Assembly: GCA_019671005.1 (NCBI GenBank)
Contig: CM033718.1
Coordinates: 33,744,508 to 33,808,507 of the forward strand
Source: Hibiscus mutabilis
Taxonomy: Eukaryota; Streptophyta; Magnoliopsida; Malvales; Malvaceae
Reading direction: 5' to 3'
Length of the DNA: 64,000 bases
Shown: one piece after another, positions 1-10,908 of the stretch
How positions within the stretch are numbered: the first letter of the stretch is position 1
Layout of the letters: each line of letters begins with the position of its first letter
Made by a program: the position numbers and the translations under genes
The notes under the pieces: model-generated
Told to the model about the DNA's origin: nothing
What the model saw: only the letters and a program-made list of their open reading frames with translations
The model's database searches: none

Positions 1-153
1 AGAGTTGGAGTATTCAAAGCCTTATTCTTCATGAATATTCTGGCTTTCAAACTTGGATTGAAATCTTTCTTGAACCACCGGTGTAGCAAACTTCTTGTAT
101 CTTGGTTCTTTGGAGGAACTTAAATGAACTAAAAATTTAATCTTGGATGCCAT
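1..153 (-). pseudogene. Start of env-position ORF, joined to truncated integrase
   Basis: An ATG at 153-151 opens a frame beginning MASKIKFLVHLSS. It continues with a TPVVQERF...KFESQ...EE segment that parallels the TPTIKERY...KFANQ...EEQGF segment of the E3 env-position ORF near 37600. A TAA at about 24-22 interrupts it at the position of the Q in EEQGF. The usual integrase C-terminus and the inter-ORF spacer that separate these regions in E3 are missing, so an internal deletion placed this start right after the broken integrase. The rest lies off the window. Function of this protein class is unknown. Confidence 0.55.
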
Positions 154-1493
154 GGATGATCTTGTGTGATATGCCGAAGCGTTGCAACATCTTGGCAATT
201 AGTTTGTTGTCAAAATGCTTGCCTTTGTCACTGATAATTGCTCTTGGCATCCCAAACCGTGTAAATATGTTTTTCTGCAAGAATCGTTGCACGGTCTTGG
301 AATCATTGTTGGGAACTGCAGCTGCCTCAACCCATTTAGACACGTAGTCGACGACAAGTAAGATGTAGAGGTTGCCGAATAAAGATGGGAAAGGTCCCAT
401 AAAATCGATCCCCCACACATCGAACAATTCCACCTCGATGATGTTCTGGAGTGGCATCTCATGTCGTCTAGAGATATTGTCCGTCCTCTGGAAACGATCA
501 CATTGCTTGTAAAATTCTTGGGCATCTTTGTACAATGTTGGCCAATACAAGCCGGATTGCAAAACTTTGGCCGCGGTACGAGTTCTTCCAAAATGTCCTC
601 CATAGGGTGAAGAATGGCATTGCCGGAGTACATTCTGCTGCTCTTCTTCGGGGACACATCGTCGTATAACCTGATCTGCACATTGTTTAAACAAAAGAGG
701 CTCGTCCCAAAAGTAATGCTTAGCATCATGGCGGAACCGCTTCTTCCCTTGGTGAGTAATGCAATAAGGTAAAATACCACAAACAAGGAAATTAACTAAA
801 TCCGCGTACCAGGGTATTGCCGAGGCATGTGCTGCTGTGGCGACTGCTCCCAAAATTGTCGAGGCGTGCGCGTCAAGGGCTGCTGCAGCGTCGAGAGTTG
901 CTGAGGCGTGTGCATCCATGGTTTCCGAGGCATCGAGGGTTACCGACGCATGCGCGTCCATGGTTTCAGAGGCGTCTAAATGTTCTTCATCCGAGAATGC
1001 ATCGCATATCTCTAGATCCGCGTCCTCCTCCCTATTGCGTTCCAAACGTGATAAGTGATCAGCCACTTGATTTTCTGTTCCTTTCATGTCCTTAATTTCA
1101 ATATCAAATTCATGTAAAAGTAATATCCAACGAATCAAATGAGGTTTGGCATCCTTTTTAGCAAATAGATATTTGATTGCCGAATGGTCCGTATGAACAA
1201 TTACCTTTGTACCAATCAAATAGGATCGAAACTTATCAAATGCGAAAACTACAGCTAGTAACTCTTTCTCTGTTGTTGTGTAATTCACTTGAGCACTATT
1301 AAGAGTTTTACTAGCGTAGTATATCACATGGAAGGTCTTACCTGTGCGTTGGCCTAGGACTGCTCCTACCGCAAAATCACTTGCATCACACATGAGCTCA
1401 AAAGGTAGCGTCCAATCTGGTGGAACAACAATGGGTACTGATGCGAGCTTTTTCTTTAGGGTTTCGAATGCTTGGGTGCAATAATCATCAAAA
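154..1493 (-). pseudogene. E1 pol segment: RNase H and truncated integrase
   Basis: Counting from the Met at 1393, the RNase H acidic residues are D3 in CDAS, E42 in TEKE, D69 in TDHSA and D112 in ADHLSR, all present. Residues 117-193 are a variable linker containing four 14-residue repeats. The integrase follows with zinc-site residues H260, H267 and C298, but the fourth ligand is Phe301 (CDRF instead of CDxC). Catalytic Asp330 (WGIDFMGPF) and Asp389 (ISDKG) are present. The frame ends just after GISHK, before the catalytic Glu and the C-terminal domain, so this integrase cannot be active. The frame is open upstream of 1393 to about 1493, where a frameshift separates it from RT. Confidence 0.9.
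815..979 (-). repeat. 42-bp coding tandem repeat in the RNase H-integrase linker
   Basis: Four in-frame units encode LDASETMDAHASVT, LDASETMDAHASAT, LDAAAALDAHASTI and LGAVATAAHASAI. The units are 14, 14, 14 and 13 residues, with DAHAS or AAHAS at the same place. The equivalent linker in E3 (around 39660-39720) is much shorter and lacks the array, so it expanded within this copy or subfamily. The last unit ends in a palindrome-like core (ttgccgaggca on the plus strand at about 816-826) of the kind found across E1, E3 and E4. Confidence 0.85.
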
Positions 1494-2309
1494 TCAAGAC
1501 TTTATCCTGTTAAGCAAATTGCACAAGGGTTTAGTGATTTTAGAAAAATTATGAATGAACCTCCTGTAAAAACCTGCATGTCCAAGAAAGCTTCGAATTC
1601 CTTTAACCGAACTTGGTGGAGGTAATCTCTCGATCACGTCCACCTTGGCTTTGTCTACTTCAATTCCCTTAGATGAAATCTTGTGGCCGAGCACTATTCC
1701 TTCATCTACCATAAAATGGCATTTCTCCCAATTGAGGATTAAATCAGTTTCTTCACATCTTGCCAACACCCTCTCTAAATTACCGAGACAGCTGTCGAAG
1801 TCATTACCGAAGATAGAAAAATCATCCATGAAGATCTCAAGGAAGTCTTCGACCATGTCTGAAAAGAGCGCCATCATGCATCTTTGGAAGGTTGTCGGGG
1901 CGTTACACAATCCGAACGGCATCCTTCGGAAGGCATAAGTACCGTATGGGCATGTGAAGGTTGTTTTTTCTTGATCTTCTGGTGCTATGGCAATTTGATT
2001 GTAACCTAAATAACCATCAAGAAAATAATAAAAGGGTTTACCTGCAAGACGGTCAAGCATTTGATCAATAAAGGGTAATGGGAAGTGATCTTTCCTAGTG
2101 GCTTTGTTTAGCTTTCGATAATCCATACAAACCATCCAACCGGTCACAGTCCTGGTTGGAATGAGTTCATTGTTTTCATTACTTACCACCGTTATACCTC
2201 CCTTTTTCGGTACGCATTGTACCTGACTTACCCATATACTATCAGAGATAGGGTATATAATGCAGGCGTCAAGCCACTTGATGATTTCTTTCATTACAAT
2301 CCCTTTCAT
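1494..2309 (-). pseudogene. E1 pol segment: reverse transcriptase
   Basis: This is the reverse transcriptase that copies element RNA into cDNA in virus-like particles. Seen from the Met at 2309: PTRTVTGWMVCMDYRKLN (residues 51-68), LPFIDQMLDRL (78-88), first catalytic Asp in FLDGY (98), MPFGLCNAP (130-138), FMDD active site (160-163), and the thumb and connection motif FLGHAGFYRRF. FMDD is a usual Ty3/gypsy variant of YMDD. It is separated from the protease frame by a stop at about 2328 and from RNase H by a frameshift near 1494, where the lysine-rich end (NRIKS) departs from family sequence. Catalytic residues are intact but the polyprotein is not. Confidence 0.92.
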
Positions 2310-2327
2310 GGCATGATTCAGTCTCCT

Positions 2328-3475
2328 CTAGGCCTCAATTGAAGGTTTGTGATCATCTTCCAACAAAATCTTGTGCATGCACACTGCCGGGCTAATTCCC
2401 TTCAAGTCGGCAATTGTCCACCCTATTGCCTTTTTATGTAGCTTCAACATCTTGATCATCTTCTTTTCCTTCTCAGGCTGTAACTTAGAAGAAATAATTA
2501 CAGGCAATGTATTATTGGTTCCTAAGTATGCATATTTTAGTTGCTCTGGTAATTGTTTCAACTCAAGAATCGGTGGTTGTTCAATAGAGGGTTTTTCGAG
2601 TTTACCTTTCTTACCTGAGTAATCCAGTGGTTCAAAGTATTTACCTGGTCGATTGACTAGCCAATTTGACTCTTCTTGTTGTTCATCATCGACCGGTTCT
2701 TCATACTCTTCAGGTTCCTCTTGATCAGCAATGTAGTTGCCGAGGTAACTAAATTCCTCGTTGAAGTTAAACTCTACCGTGGCATGAAGAAGTTGGCATT
2801 TTTCTAGATCATTGGCATGCCTTAGTGTTTGGAACACATTTAGTTTAACTTGCTGGTCATTCACCCTCATTGTGAGTTCTCCCTTTTCAACATTGATCAA
2901 GGTTCTCCCTGTTGCTAGGAATGGTCTCCCGAGAATGATGGGTGCATGCTCATCTGCTTCACAATCCAAAACAATAAAGTCAGCGGGAAGAATAAATTTA
3001 TCAACTTTTACCAGTATGTCCTCGATTTTTCCCTCTGGATGCACATAGGATCTGTCGGCTAGCTGCAACATAACTGTTGTAGGTCTTGCCTTCTCGATTC
3101 CTAGTTTTTGGAAAACCGATTTAGGCATCAAGTTTATGCTAGCCCCAAGGTCGCATAATGCTTTCCCGACATAGTGATTTCTAATAGAACAGGGTATTGT
3201 GAAACTTCCAAGATCCTTCAACTTAGGTGGCATACGATTGTGCAACATTGCCATCCATCCCTCTGTTGTGGCAACTGTTTCAAACTCTCCTAACCTTGTT
3301 CTCTTGGACACAATGTCTTTAAGAAGCTTGGCATAGTTTGGCATTTGTTCAATTGCTTCTACCAAAGCCAAGTTGATGTGGACTTGCTTTAGGATATCAA
3401 GAAACTTCTTGAATTGGTATTCTTGCTTTTGTCTCTTCAACCTTTGTGGAATGGTGGTGGAAGTCGGATATCTTC
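2328..3475 (-). pseudogene. E1 gag C-terminus and aspartic protease
   Basis: The open frame is 370 codons from a Met at 3440. The N-terminal part (KFLDILKQVHINLALVEAIEQ, residues 13-33) is the conserved segment before Athila proteases. The protease has the active-site motif CDLGAS at residues 96-101, followed by INLMPKSVF, and the family motif IILGRPFLATG near residues 168-178. The acidic stretch EEPEEYEEPVDDEQQEE precedes a linker into RT. A stop after HKPSIEA ends the frame where related copies run on into RT. The protease would process the gag-pol polyprotein. Confidence 0.88.
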
Positions 3476-3522
3476 AATTCTTTCATTGGTTTGAAACCTG
3501 ATTGACGGCATTGCCAGGACAA

Positions 3523-4048
3523 CTAGAGTTGTCGAGTCGCTATCAATTGGGGTTGTCGAGGCATGCTTATCGCAAGTTGTCGAGGCGTATTTATCGTCGG
3601 TTGCCGAGGCATGCTTATTGCCGGTTGCCGAGGCAATTCCTGGTTCAGCATCCGAGGCTTTGCTGCTAGGTTCGTCTTGATCTTTTTGTGGAGTTTTGTT
3701 TGATGAGAGGGTTTGAGCCTCTCTAAGTTGTTGGCCACTTCTAGTGGTGATTGCCTTACATTGCTCATGGCCAGTTCCTCTTGCGACTTCAGCATCGCTA
3801 GGTAAACCTCATTGCGGTCTAGTATTCAGATTTTGAGCAAACTGTCCGACTTGATTTTCTAATGATTTGATTGCCGCCTCTTGGTTTTGGAATCTCATCT
3901 CGGTCCTGTTAATAAAAGCATCAGTTCTTTTTATGAAGTTACTATTCTCAGCCATATAAGATTTAGTTTTCATCATAAAAGCATTTAGAGAATTTTCCAA
4001 AGAACTAGATGTTGTCAGTTGTTGCTGCGGCAACTGTTGCCGTGGCAT
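3523..4048 (-). pseudogene. E1 gag C-terminal linker with PRQ repeats
   Basis: Two open pieces (4048-3809 and 3795-3523) continue gag after the stop at 4118. The first holds a heptad-like helix (SLENSLNAFMMKTKSYM, then RFQNQEAAIKSLENQVGQ) typical of the Athila region after the knuckle. The second ends in a run of ELPRQP, SMPRQP, NTPRQL and SMPRQP units. The DNA behind the units is a palindrome (TTGCCGAGGCAA at 3625-3636 on the plus strand, with weaker versions at 3552, 3575 and 3601). The family sequence around TRPQGDLPSDTEVT is broken by a frameshift near 3800. Confidence 0.8.
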
Positions 4049-4117
4049 ATTCTGCTGGAATCCCGATGCTTGTGCATTCTGATTGTTCTGGTTTAGAGCA
4101 TTGTTGGGATTACTCCA

Positions 4118-5224
4118 TTAAAAATTCGGGTGCTTCTTCCAAGCTGGATTGTATGTAATGGACATCACATTGTTGTTCCGATTGTAATTCCCCACATGGA
4201 AGCTGGATTCCGGATTCTGCATACATTCAGAAGAGTTATGGTTATCACCACATAACTCACAAAAAGAATCCATTACCTTGACCTCATGTGTGTTGTTTGG
4301 TTTTTGCATGATCTGGATCATCTTGGTTAAAGTGGCCAATTGTGCCGAAATTGAATCTGATGATCCTAGTTCATGTATTGTGGCTTGGCGTCTAACTCCT
4401 CCTCTTCTAGTAGATGGGAATTGATAATCATTCTTGGCCAGCCTATTTAAAATTTGCATTGCTTCCTCCGGCGACTTATCTAGAAGTATGTCATTTGCTG
4501 AGGCATCTAGCATCATCCTTGTTGGTGTATTCACGACATTGTAAAACATCGTTACTTGAGTCCACACCGGGAATCCGTGTAGGGGGCATTTGTGTAGAAG
4601 TTCTCTATATCGCTCCCAAGCCTCGTACATGGATTCATCATCTGCCTGCCAAAAAGAAGTAATGTCGTTACGAAGCTTATCAGTCAAATTTGTAGGATTA
4701 AACCGAGCAAAGAAATCATGACAAAGATCCGTCCAAGATGCTATTGATCCGGCAGGAATGCTATTCAACCATGCTTTCACCCTATCCCTCAGTGAATAGG
4801 GGAATAATCTTAATCGTAAGACATCGGGGGTGACTCCGTGTATTTTGAACGAGCTGCAAATCTCGAGGAAAGATTTCAGATGTTGTCGTGCATCTTCAGT
4901 TGCTGAGCCGCCAAACTGACCAATTGTGTTGTTCATATTAAACATTACCGGTTTTAACTCAAAGTGGTCGGCTTCAATTTCAGGTGCGACAACTCCTGGA
5001 TTAAGTCCATCGAGATCTTCTTCAAGATAGTCTCGAATAGTTCTGTTTCGTGCAAGAATCACTCCTTCTCCTGCTAGAACATCTTGATTTATATTGCCAT
5101 CTTGATTAGCCATTACTACTCTTATCCTTCGTCTAAGTCTTTGTAAGGTTCGTTCGATTTCTGGATCAAAGGGATATTCTGGTGTAGTCGGTCTCGCCCT
5201 GGTCATATACCAATGCAAAAGCAA
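4118..5224 (-). pseudogene. E1 gag: capsid domain and zinc knuckle
   Basis: The structural protein starts best at the Met at 5206 (MTRARPTTPEYPFDPEIE). The capsid-like plant retrotransposon gag domain covers roughly residues 80-275, with LRLRLFPYSLRDRVKAWLNS, FFARFNPTNLTDKLRNDI and SMYEAWERYRELLHKCP. A CCHC knuckle, CELCGDNHNSSEC (CX2CX3HX4C), lies near residues 320-333. A stop after KKHPNF cuts the frame where related copies continue into the helix segment at 4048. It sits just inside the PBS with no leader ORF. Confidence 0.92.
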
Positions 5225-5303
5225 AGTTTGTTAGCCCTTTGAATCTTAAACAAGAAAAGTAAAAAGAAAGTGCAAGAAAATAAAAACAAAGTCGCTATTT
5301 CCA

Positions 5304-5322
5304 ATCCCCGGCAACAGTGCCA
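5304..5322 (-). promoter_or_regulatory. PBS, tRNA-Asp type
   Basis: The plus strand here matches 17 of 19 bases of the 3' end of plant tRNA-Asp as I remember it, ending in CCA. Minus-strand element RNA would therefore pair with that tRNA. It ends 6 bp inside the LTR edge, the usual spacing. Confidence 0.88.
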
Positions 5323-6318
5323 AAAACTTGTTGCGCGTAATAAGTGCTACGCAATTCTGCAAGTATACACGTTGCAAGTTATAGTATAAAAGATATCATC
5401 TCCACAGGGATTGGTGACACTTCAAGAATCTAGTCTCTTGCACTGTAAAAAGTAAAAACACAAATAAAGGATTATAGGAGTTTAACTAAAAACTAATATA
5501 GAAAGCAATAAAGTAAAAGAGTAGATGAGATCAAATGAGAGAGAGATAAGCCAAGTTATCGTGAGTTGAGGTGTGATAGCCGATTGGATCGTCTCGGTAA
5601 AAGAGTGCACGGGCAACTCAGTTGCCGTGGCAACTTACACAACGGGATTGCCTTGGCAACTAATCGATGGTTGCCTGGGCAACTACTTGGGCGTCTGGGC
5701 AGCAACCTTCAAGGTTCGGCAGAGCGTTCTTCAATGGTTTCTTCTTATCCCTAAGTCGAAACTCTAGCTACTTGTGCATGCCTTGATAATACATCCCTGC
5801 GTGAATCAAGGGTGAACAACAACCAATCTTGCGCTCGTCTTAGCCGTTGAAATCATTAACTTATTCCTAAGCCGGATTAATCTTCACCATCAATAGATTG
5901 AATAAAGATCATATTCATTCGTTTCTTGAATCTAACTCTCCTGATATTAGATAAATAGATGAAGTTACGAGATCCTCTCCCAATTCACTCGCAAACAAGA
6001 ATAAGAACCAAGAATGAATAATCCTTGAATAGAAAAGTGCAAACTCTTATTACCTAAACAAAATCCAATAGTTTCTCACAACCACAAAACACAATAACCA
6101 TAGCCAAATAGATTTAGTTCATGGCTAGGTTCCAAAGAAACACAAGATAAATAATCCCTAGCATGAACCCAATCGAACAAGAAAGAAAAGGATAAAGAAG
6201 GAGGCTTGTCGAAATCCTCCTTGCCCTAGATGCTTGTCGAAAATTCTCTCATCTTGCCCTCCTTGGAGTTGTCGAAATTCCCCTCTCTTGCTCTCTATGG
6301 ATTGTCGAAATCTCCCTC

Positions 6319-6328
6319 TTATTTATAG
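6319..6328 (-). promoter_or_regulatory. TATA box of the E1 LTR
   Basis: CTATAAATAA on the minus strand, in the middle of the LTR. Related LTRs carry the same box at the same place (44898-44907, 55978-55990, near 57980). Confidence 0.7.
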
Positions 6329-6565
6329 GGCTAGGCCAAAGTCCTTCTTTGAGGAGGAAGTTAAGTTGGAATTAAATTAGCTTTAAAGAATATAATTCTT
6401 TATTATAATTGTATTCCTACTAGAACTTCTCCTATCTTCTTGGAATTTAATTCTTCTTTAATCTCTGCATGGAAATCAAATTCCTTTGGGTTTGGGCTTT
6501 GCTCCACGTCATCTTGGGCTTGTCTAGTCATCAATTTCGACTACCATATCACCTTTGCTCTTGTC

Positions 6566-6672
6566 AACAATTGCCCTGGCAACTGGCTCGGCGTCTCCTT
6601 CATGCATTGCCCTGGCATCTAGCTCGACATCTCCTTCATGTATTGCCCTGGCAACTAGCTCTAGCCTTGCTT
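6566..6672. repeat. 36-bp tandem repeat with palindrome core in the E1 LTR
   Basis: Three copies of a unit of about 36 bp. Each has attgccctggca, then an act(a/g)gctcg segment, then tctccttcatg. The same array stands at the same place in the E4 LTRs (52452-52560, 56303-56412 and 63903-64000). Confidence 0.75.
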
Positions 6673-6883
6673 TGGCAAATGATCCTGCACATACACACAA
6701 AACACACCAAAGTAGCATCTTTTCCCACAAAAACTACCAAGTTGTGTAATCAAGCTCAACGATGGAAGGAAACATGGATTAATGCATGAATGGCTAATTA
6801 TGCAACTAATATGAGCCTAAGTCTAACAATAATATGAGTAAAAAGGGTAAGAAAAATAGTACTTTTGAACACTTATCACTAGG

Positions 6884-8376
6884 GATGGCCCATTTTGAGC
6901 TAAAGCCCATGATGTTCAACATGCTCAATAACATTGGAGAATTTGGAGGATCTGCAAGAGAAGATGCTCGTGAGAACATCTAAGCTTTCTAGGAAGTCTG
7001 TGATTGTTTCAGGCAACTAGATATATCTACTGGTGCTTTACAACTTAAGTTATTCCCTTTCTCGCTGCATGATCTTGCCAGAGCATGGTTGAAAACTTGT
7101 TCCGCATGATCTATAACATCTTGGGATGACTTGTGCAGCAAGTTTCTACACCGATACGGTCCACCTAATATGCACAACCAAAGGCGAAGTTATATCATCT
7201 TGTGTTCCAATAGTGCGATGATGAATCCATGTATGAAGCATGGGATGGATACAAAGATATGCTTTAAAAGTGCTTGATTCTTGGATTTAAAGATTGGCTA
7301 CAAGTCACGATGTTTTATAATGGCATCAATGCTCCAACGAGGATGACGATTGACTCGTGAGTTAATGGTACTTTGCTCGATAGAGAACCTGATGATGCTT
7401 TCAGAATACTTGACAAGATAGCTAATACCGACTACCAGTTCCCTCGTGGCATATTGAGGCCTGGACATAAAGTAGCTGGAACCCTTCAATTGGACAATTC
7501 TCAGGTTGTAGCATATCAACTCACGACCATCACCAATCTACTCAAAAATATGCAAGGAACCTCCAACGTACGTGAGGCCAAAGTGGTGCAATACACTTGT
7601 AAGCACTAGGTTGGGGAACATTTGTCGAACGAATGCCCAAACCAACAAGAATCTACATGCTATGTAGGGAATAACAACCGTAACAACAACCCCTACTCAA
7701 ACACCTACAACCTACGATGGCAGTAAAATCCAAATTTTGGTTGGGGAGGAACCAAAAGAAATTCATGAGCGTAACCAGCTACATCTCCCGACCCTCCTGG
7801 ATTTCAACAAAAGACTCAGAGGCAAAACCAAGGAGCTTCTAACTCCAACTCTAATTATTTTGATAATTCATATCAAAATTCTATGGAAATTGTATGTGTC
7901 ATTATGCAAGATCAAGCAGCCCTTTCGAAGAACCAAAGTGACATGCTCACAACTGCCATGTTACAAAACTTGAAATCGATCATGCAAAACAAAACCCCTC
8001 GATAAGGTCCCTTGAGACTCAAGTAGGGCAAATTGCCCAGATATTGACAATGAGACCACCTAGCGGCTTACCTCGTGATACTGAAGTCACTAAAGCCTTT
8101 AATGCAGAGCAATGCAATGCCATCACTCTTCATAGTGGCACACAGTTGAAGACAAAAGCCAAGTTTGGGGGAAGCTCACCCATAGATCCTACTCCAAGCA
8201 AGCCATCCATCGATGCTCCTGAACCGAAGGAACCAACTCCTGTGTTTGATACAGTGAGTAACCTAGCTATTGAAGGCAAGGAAGACAAAGATGGGGATAC
8301 ACCTCCTTCTAGTAAGCCACAAAATGAGCGCAGACCACCACTTCCTTTCCCACAAAGGTTGAAAGCTCAAAAATAG
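6884..8376 (+). pseudogene. E0 gag relic
   Basis: Translation of the first bases gives MAHFELKPMMFN...NIGEFGGSAREDAREN, matching the middle of E1 gag (DHFELKPVMFN...IGQFGGSATEDARQ). Further on are LKLFPFSLHDLARAWL, TMFYNGINAPTRM and LLDREPDDAFRILDKIANTDYQFP. The zinc-knuckle area (YTCKH.VGEHLSNECPN) has a stop inside it. The C-terminal part (8044-8376) has the family motif RPPSGLPRDTEVTKAFNAEQ. Several in-frame stops (for example after ARENI and at TCKH) show it is dead. The first third of gag is absent because E1 sits in it. Confidence 0.85.
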
Positions 8377-8385
8377 GATGTCTAG

Positions 8386-9110
8386 TATTAGAAATTTTTG
8401 GAGATGCTCAAACAGTTGCACATCAATGTCCCACTTCTGGACGCTATTGATCAGATGCCAATCTATGCAAAATTTCTTAAGGAGATCATCACTAATAAGA
8501 GGAAAGTGAGTGAAGTTGAAACTTTGACTACCATGGATGAATTTGTGTCTGTGCTGAGTGATTTGCCGCCCAAGATGAAGGATCATGACAGCTTTACCAT
8601 TCCATGTTCTATAGGCCACAACTATACCGATTGTTCCTTATGCGATCTTGTTGCAAGTGTAAACTTAATGCAATAATATGTGTTTAAACAATCAAGGATG
8701 GGAAAAGCAAGACCTACATCCGTAATCCTTCAGTTGGTTGATCGATCTTAAATTCGGCCTAAGGGCAAAGTTGAAGACGTACTAGTTAGTGTAGAAAAGG
8801 TTGCCTTTTCGGCAAATTTTATCATCCTTGACTGTGAAGCTGACGAGAATACATCCATAATCTTGGGGAACCATTCCTTGCCACTGGATGGATTTTGATT
8901 GGCTGTGAAAATGGCAACTTCACCATAAAGATGAATGATGAGAAAATCACATTTAATCTCTTCAGCAAGCCAAGGTACATAGGAGAATATAAGGTTTGCC
9001 ATTTCGTGGAAAGTAAAGACGACCCATCAGACGAGATTATGCACACATGTGATGAGGAAGTAGAACACTCCATGAACTAGCATTTTGTCAACTTCAAGAG
9101 TCCCAATGAG
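8386..9110 (+). pseudogene. E0 protease relic
   Basis: FLEMLKQLHINVPLLDAIDQMP matches the pre-protease helix of E1. The active-site region reads CDLVASVNLMQ, so the glycine of DLGAS is Val and the catalytic site is lost. Further family matches are ARPTSVILQLVDRS, GKVEDVLV and NFIILDCEADE, with stops between them. After about 9110 the reading can be followed only weakly to 9385 (a short KWCEVGILPHIAEWP segment may be the first strand of RT). Then pol stops being recognisable. Confidence 0.75.
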
Positions 9111-9384
9111 CGAGTATGAAATTATGAGGTACTGACTGTGAATGATTTTAGCAACTGGGTCAGACCAAGACTTACACCAGGTATGAAGACTATGCTCATG
9201 TAAGAAGTCACCAAATGGTGTGAGGTTGGTATTCTCCCTCATATTGCAGAATGGCCCATTATGAACCCTAATGCCAGCACCCTACCAAGACAGGATACCA
9301 TCAGGCAAATGAATGATGCTACAAAATGATCTCATTATCTGGTGTACAAAGGGGCATCAGTCAATCGTAATAAGTTCAATATTT

Positions 9385-9865
9385 CTATATCAGAAGATTA
9401 AAATATTCCTTCCCCACATATTTTTAATTTTTATGCAATTTTACTTTTAGCATTTTGCTTTTATTTTGTTTCCTTACGATTTTAGTTTATTTTGGTAGTT
9501 AACATGTTACGAACAGCAAGAAAGCCGAGTTACCCACACTCTCTAACAAGTAAGGTGCCAAAATATCAAGACTCGTTGATATGCCAACAACCATATTCTA
9601 GCACCACTTACCCTTTTGACCTTTCATCCTATAAATGTGATGCGTCGTTTTCCAATTCATCAAGCCGCTCACGACTCAATTTTCACACCAAGTTAGCAGT
9701 CTACATTAATGATCGGTGTGCCCCTTCATGATTAATCTTGTATCCTTACCTTTTTATCCCCATTTCTCTTCCATAAAAGACAACACATTAAGCCTTCATT
9801 TGACCCCTCGCATCCTACTGTCCAACACTCTACAACCCTAGAATTCATTCATCTCTTCGTTCATC
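9385..9865 (+). other. Spacer between E0 pol remnant and env-position ORF
   Basis: T-rich tract at 9415-9495, then pyrimidine-rich leader-like sequence. The open frame at 9492-9731 has no recognisable protein motif, so I do not call it a gene. Confidence 0.5.
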
Positions 9866-9870
9866 TAAAT

Positions 9871-10908
9871 CATGGTCTGACAACTCCCCACCACCCGTCG
9901 ATCCAATCAGCCACCACGACTAAACAGAGACAACAACTCCCTATCCTCGCCATCACCCTTACACTCCTCGAAGGAAAGCCAATATCGCATAAATATATGT
10001 CATATGAGGAGATTGACAAGCTTGATAACTACCTTCATCCTAGAGGAAGGTTTGGAGTTCACCCCAAACTATCTTTATAAGTTTGAGACTGACATCCACG
10101 CAGTCATAACCACACAAAAATGGGAAGACTTTATCGACAGCCAGGACAGGTTAAAGTCAATTGGGTACATGAGTTTTATGCGCATATTGGACACAGAACA
10201 GTAAGGACATTTCTTGTACGAGGGACCACTATTATATTTTTAGCTAAAGCAATTGCAAACCATTTTAATCTTTTAGAGATTGACGGTGGTCATCGAAAGT
10301 TGTTTGCGACACCAATAATGGATACATATGCCCAATTACTGACAGACCTTTGTCTTCCAAGAACCACTTGGGACCAAGACGATTTTTATGTTTGAAAGGT
10401 ACATTTGGGACAACTCAATCCGGTGTCCAAGTTCTTAATGCACTTTATTAACAACCGCATCCTTCCAACTTGTAATCGATCTACAGCCTCCTATCGTCGG
10501 CTAATGTTGCTCCAATCTATGCTACGCAATAGGAACATCAACCCGCACGAATACATTTATGACATCATTTTTCAACGAGCTACATTGACAATGAAGCCCA
10601 AGGACCTCCCCTTCCCTAATCTCATCACTGCCTTATGTTAGAAGGCAAAAGTTGTGGAATGGGGATGGACGATATCATCGAACGACATACTAGTTGGTTG
10701 CCATCTTAAGTTCAACAGATGAAGGGGTATAACTTACATACCAATCTAGTTGCTACAACATCACAGGATCTCTGCCAAACTTTCCAGGATGCAGTAGCCA
10801 GTGCAATGAAACCATACCTCCAGCATCTGAATCAACAGGCTGCCTTAGAGGACTCCTTGGCTAATAAGCTTCTTCCTAACACTCATAACATCCCTCATAT
10901 GCCGACAT
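9871..10908 (+). pseudogene. E0 env-position ORF, plant transposon-protein-like domain
   Basis: Stops break the frame, but the line of homology is clear: VNWVHEFYAHIGH, TFLVRGTTIIF, DLCLPRTTW, KFLMHFINNRILPTCNRST, LMLLQSMLRNRNINP and FPNLITALC. The same order occurs in E2 (MVREFYANLDES, FVFVGEHSIPW-type, NSRLLPSTH, HSIIKGEI) and E3 (ISWVREFYSH, YVYVRGRAI, KTCLMPTTHNTT, LLLIHSILNNRIIN, FPNLISQLC). From memory this resembles the domain annotated as putative plant transposon protein (PF20167). I see no signal peptide or membrane span, so it is not a typical envelope protein. Confidence 0.7.

Larger units (their letters stand above)
1..6878 (-). mobile_element. E1: Athila-lineage Ty3/gypsy retrotransposon, 3' part off window
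   Basis: Read on the minus strand the order is 5' LTR, tRNA-Asp-type PBS, gag, protease, RT, RNase H, integrase, and the start of an env-position ORF at the window edge. This is the Athila order. Coding sequence is broken by only a few stops or frameshifts, so this is one of the better preserved copies here. It lies antiparallel inside the gag of an older element (E0), whose sequence resumes at 6879. The 3' LTR and the left insertion border lie before position 1. The lineage call rests on gag, DLGAS protease and PBS similarity recognised by eye. Confidence 0.93.
5329..6878 (-). mobile_element. E1 5' LTR
   Basis: The LTR is 1550 bp, TGTTGCGCGT...ACTTATCA, with TG/CA ends. It is placed by the PBS on one side and the resumption of E0 gag at 6879 on the other. 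A minus-strand TATA box (CTATAAATAA) is at 6319-6328. The palindrome TTGCC-NN-GGCAA occurs near both ends: 5622-5633, 5648-5659 and 5671-5682 on the U5 side, and 6571-6582 and 6643-6654 on the U3 side. The small ORFs inside are by-products of these repeats. Confidence 0.92.

Noticed and set aside
6440..6789. Ala/Ser- or Leu-rich ORFs (IALATGSASPSC type), also at 52421-52658 and 56276-56509
   Set aside because: They are by-products of the 36-bp tandem repeat in LTRs, open in several frames and on both strands.
8263..8619. 118-codon minus-strand ORF over E0 gag-protease
   Set aside because: Shadow of the plus-strand gag and protease relic.
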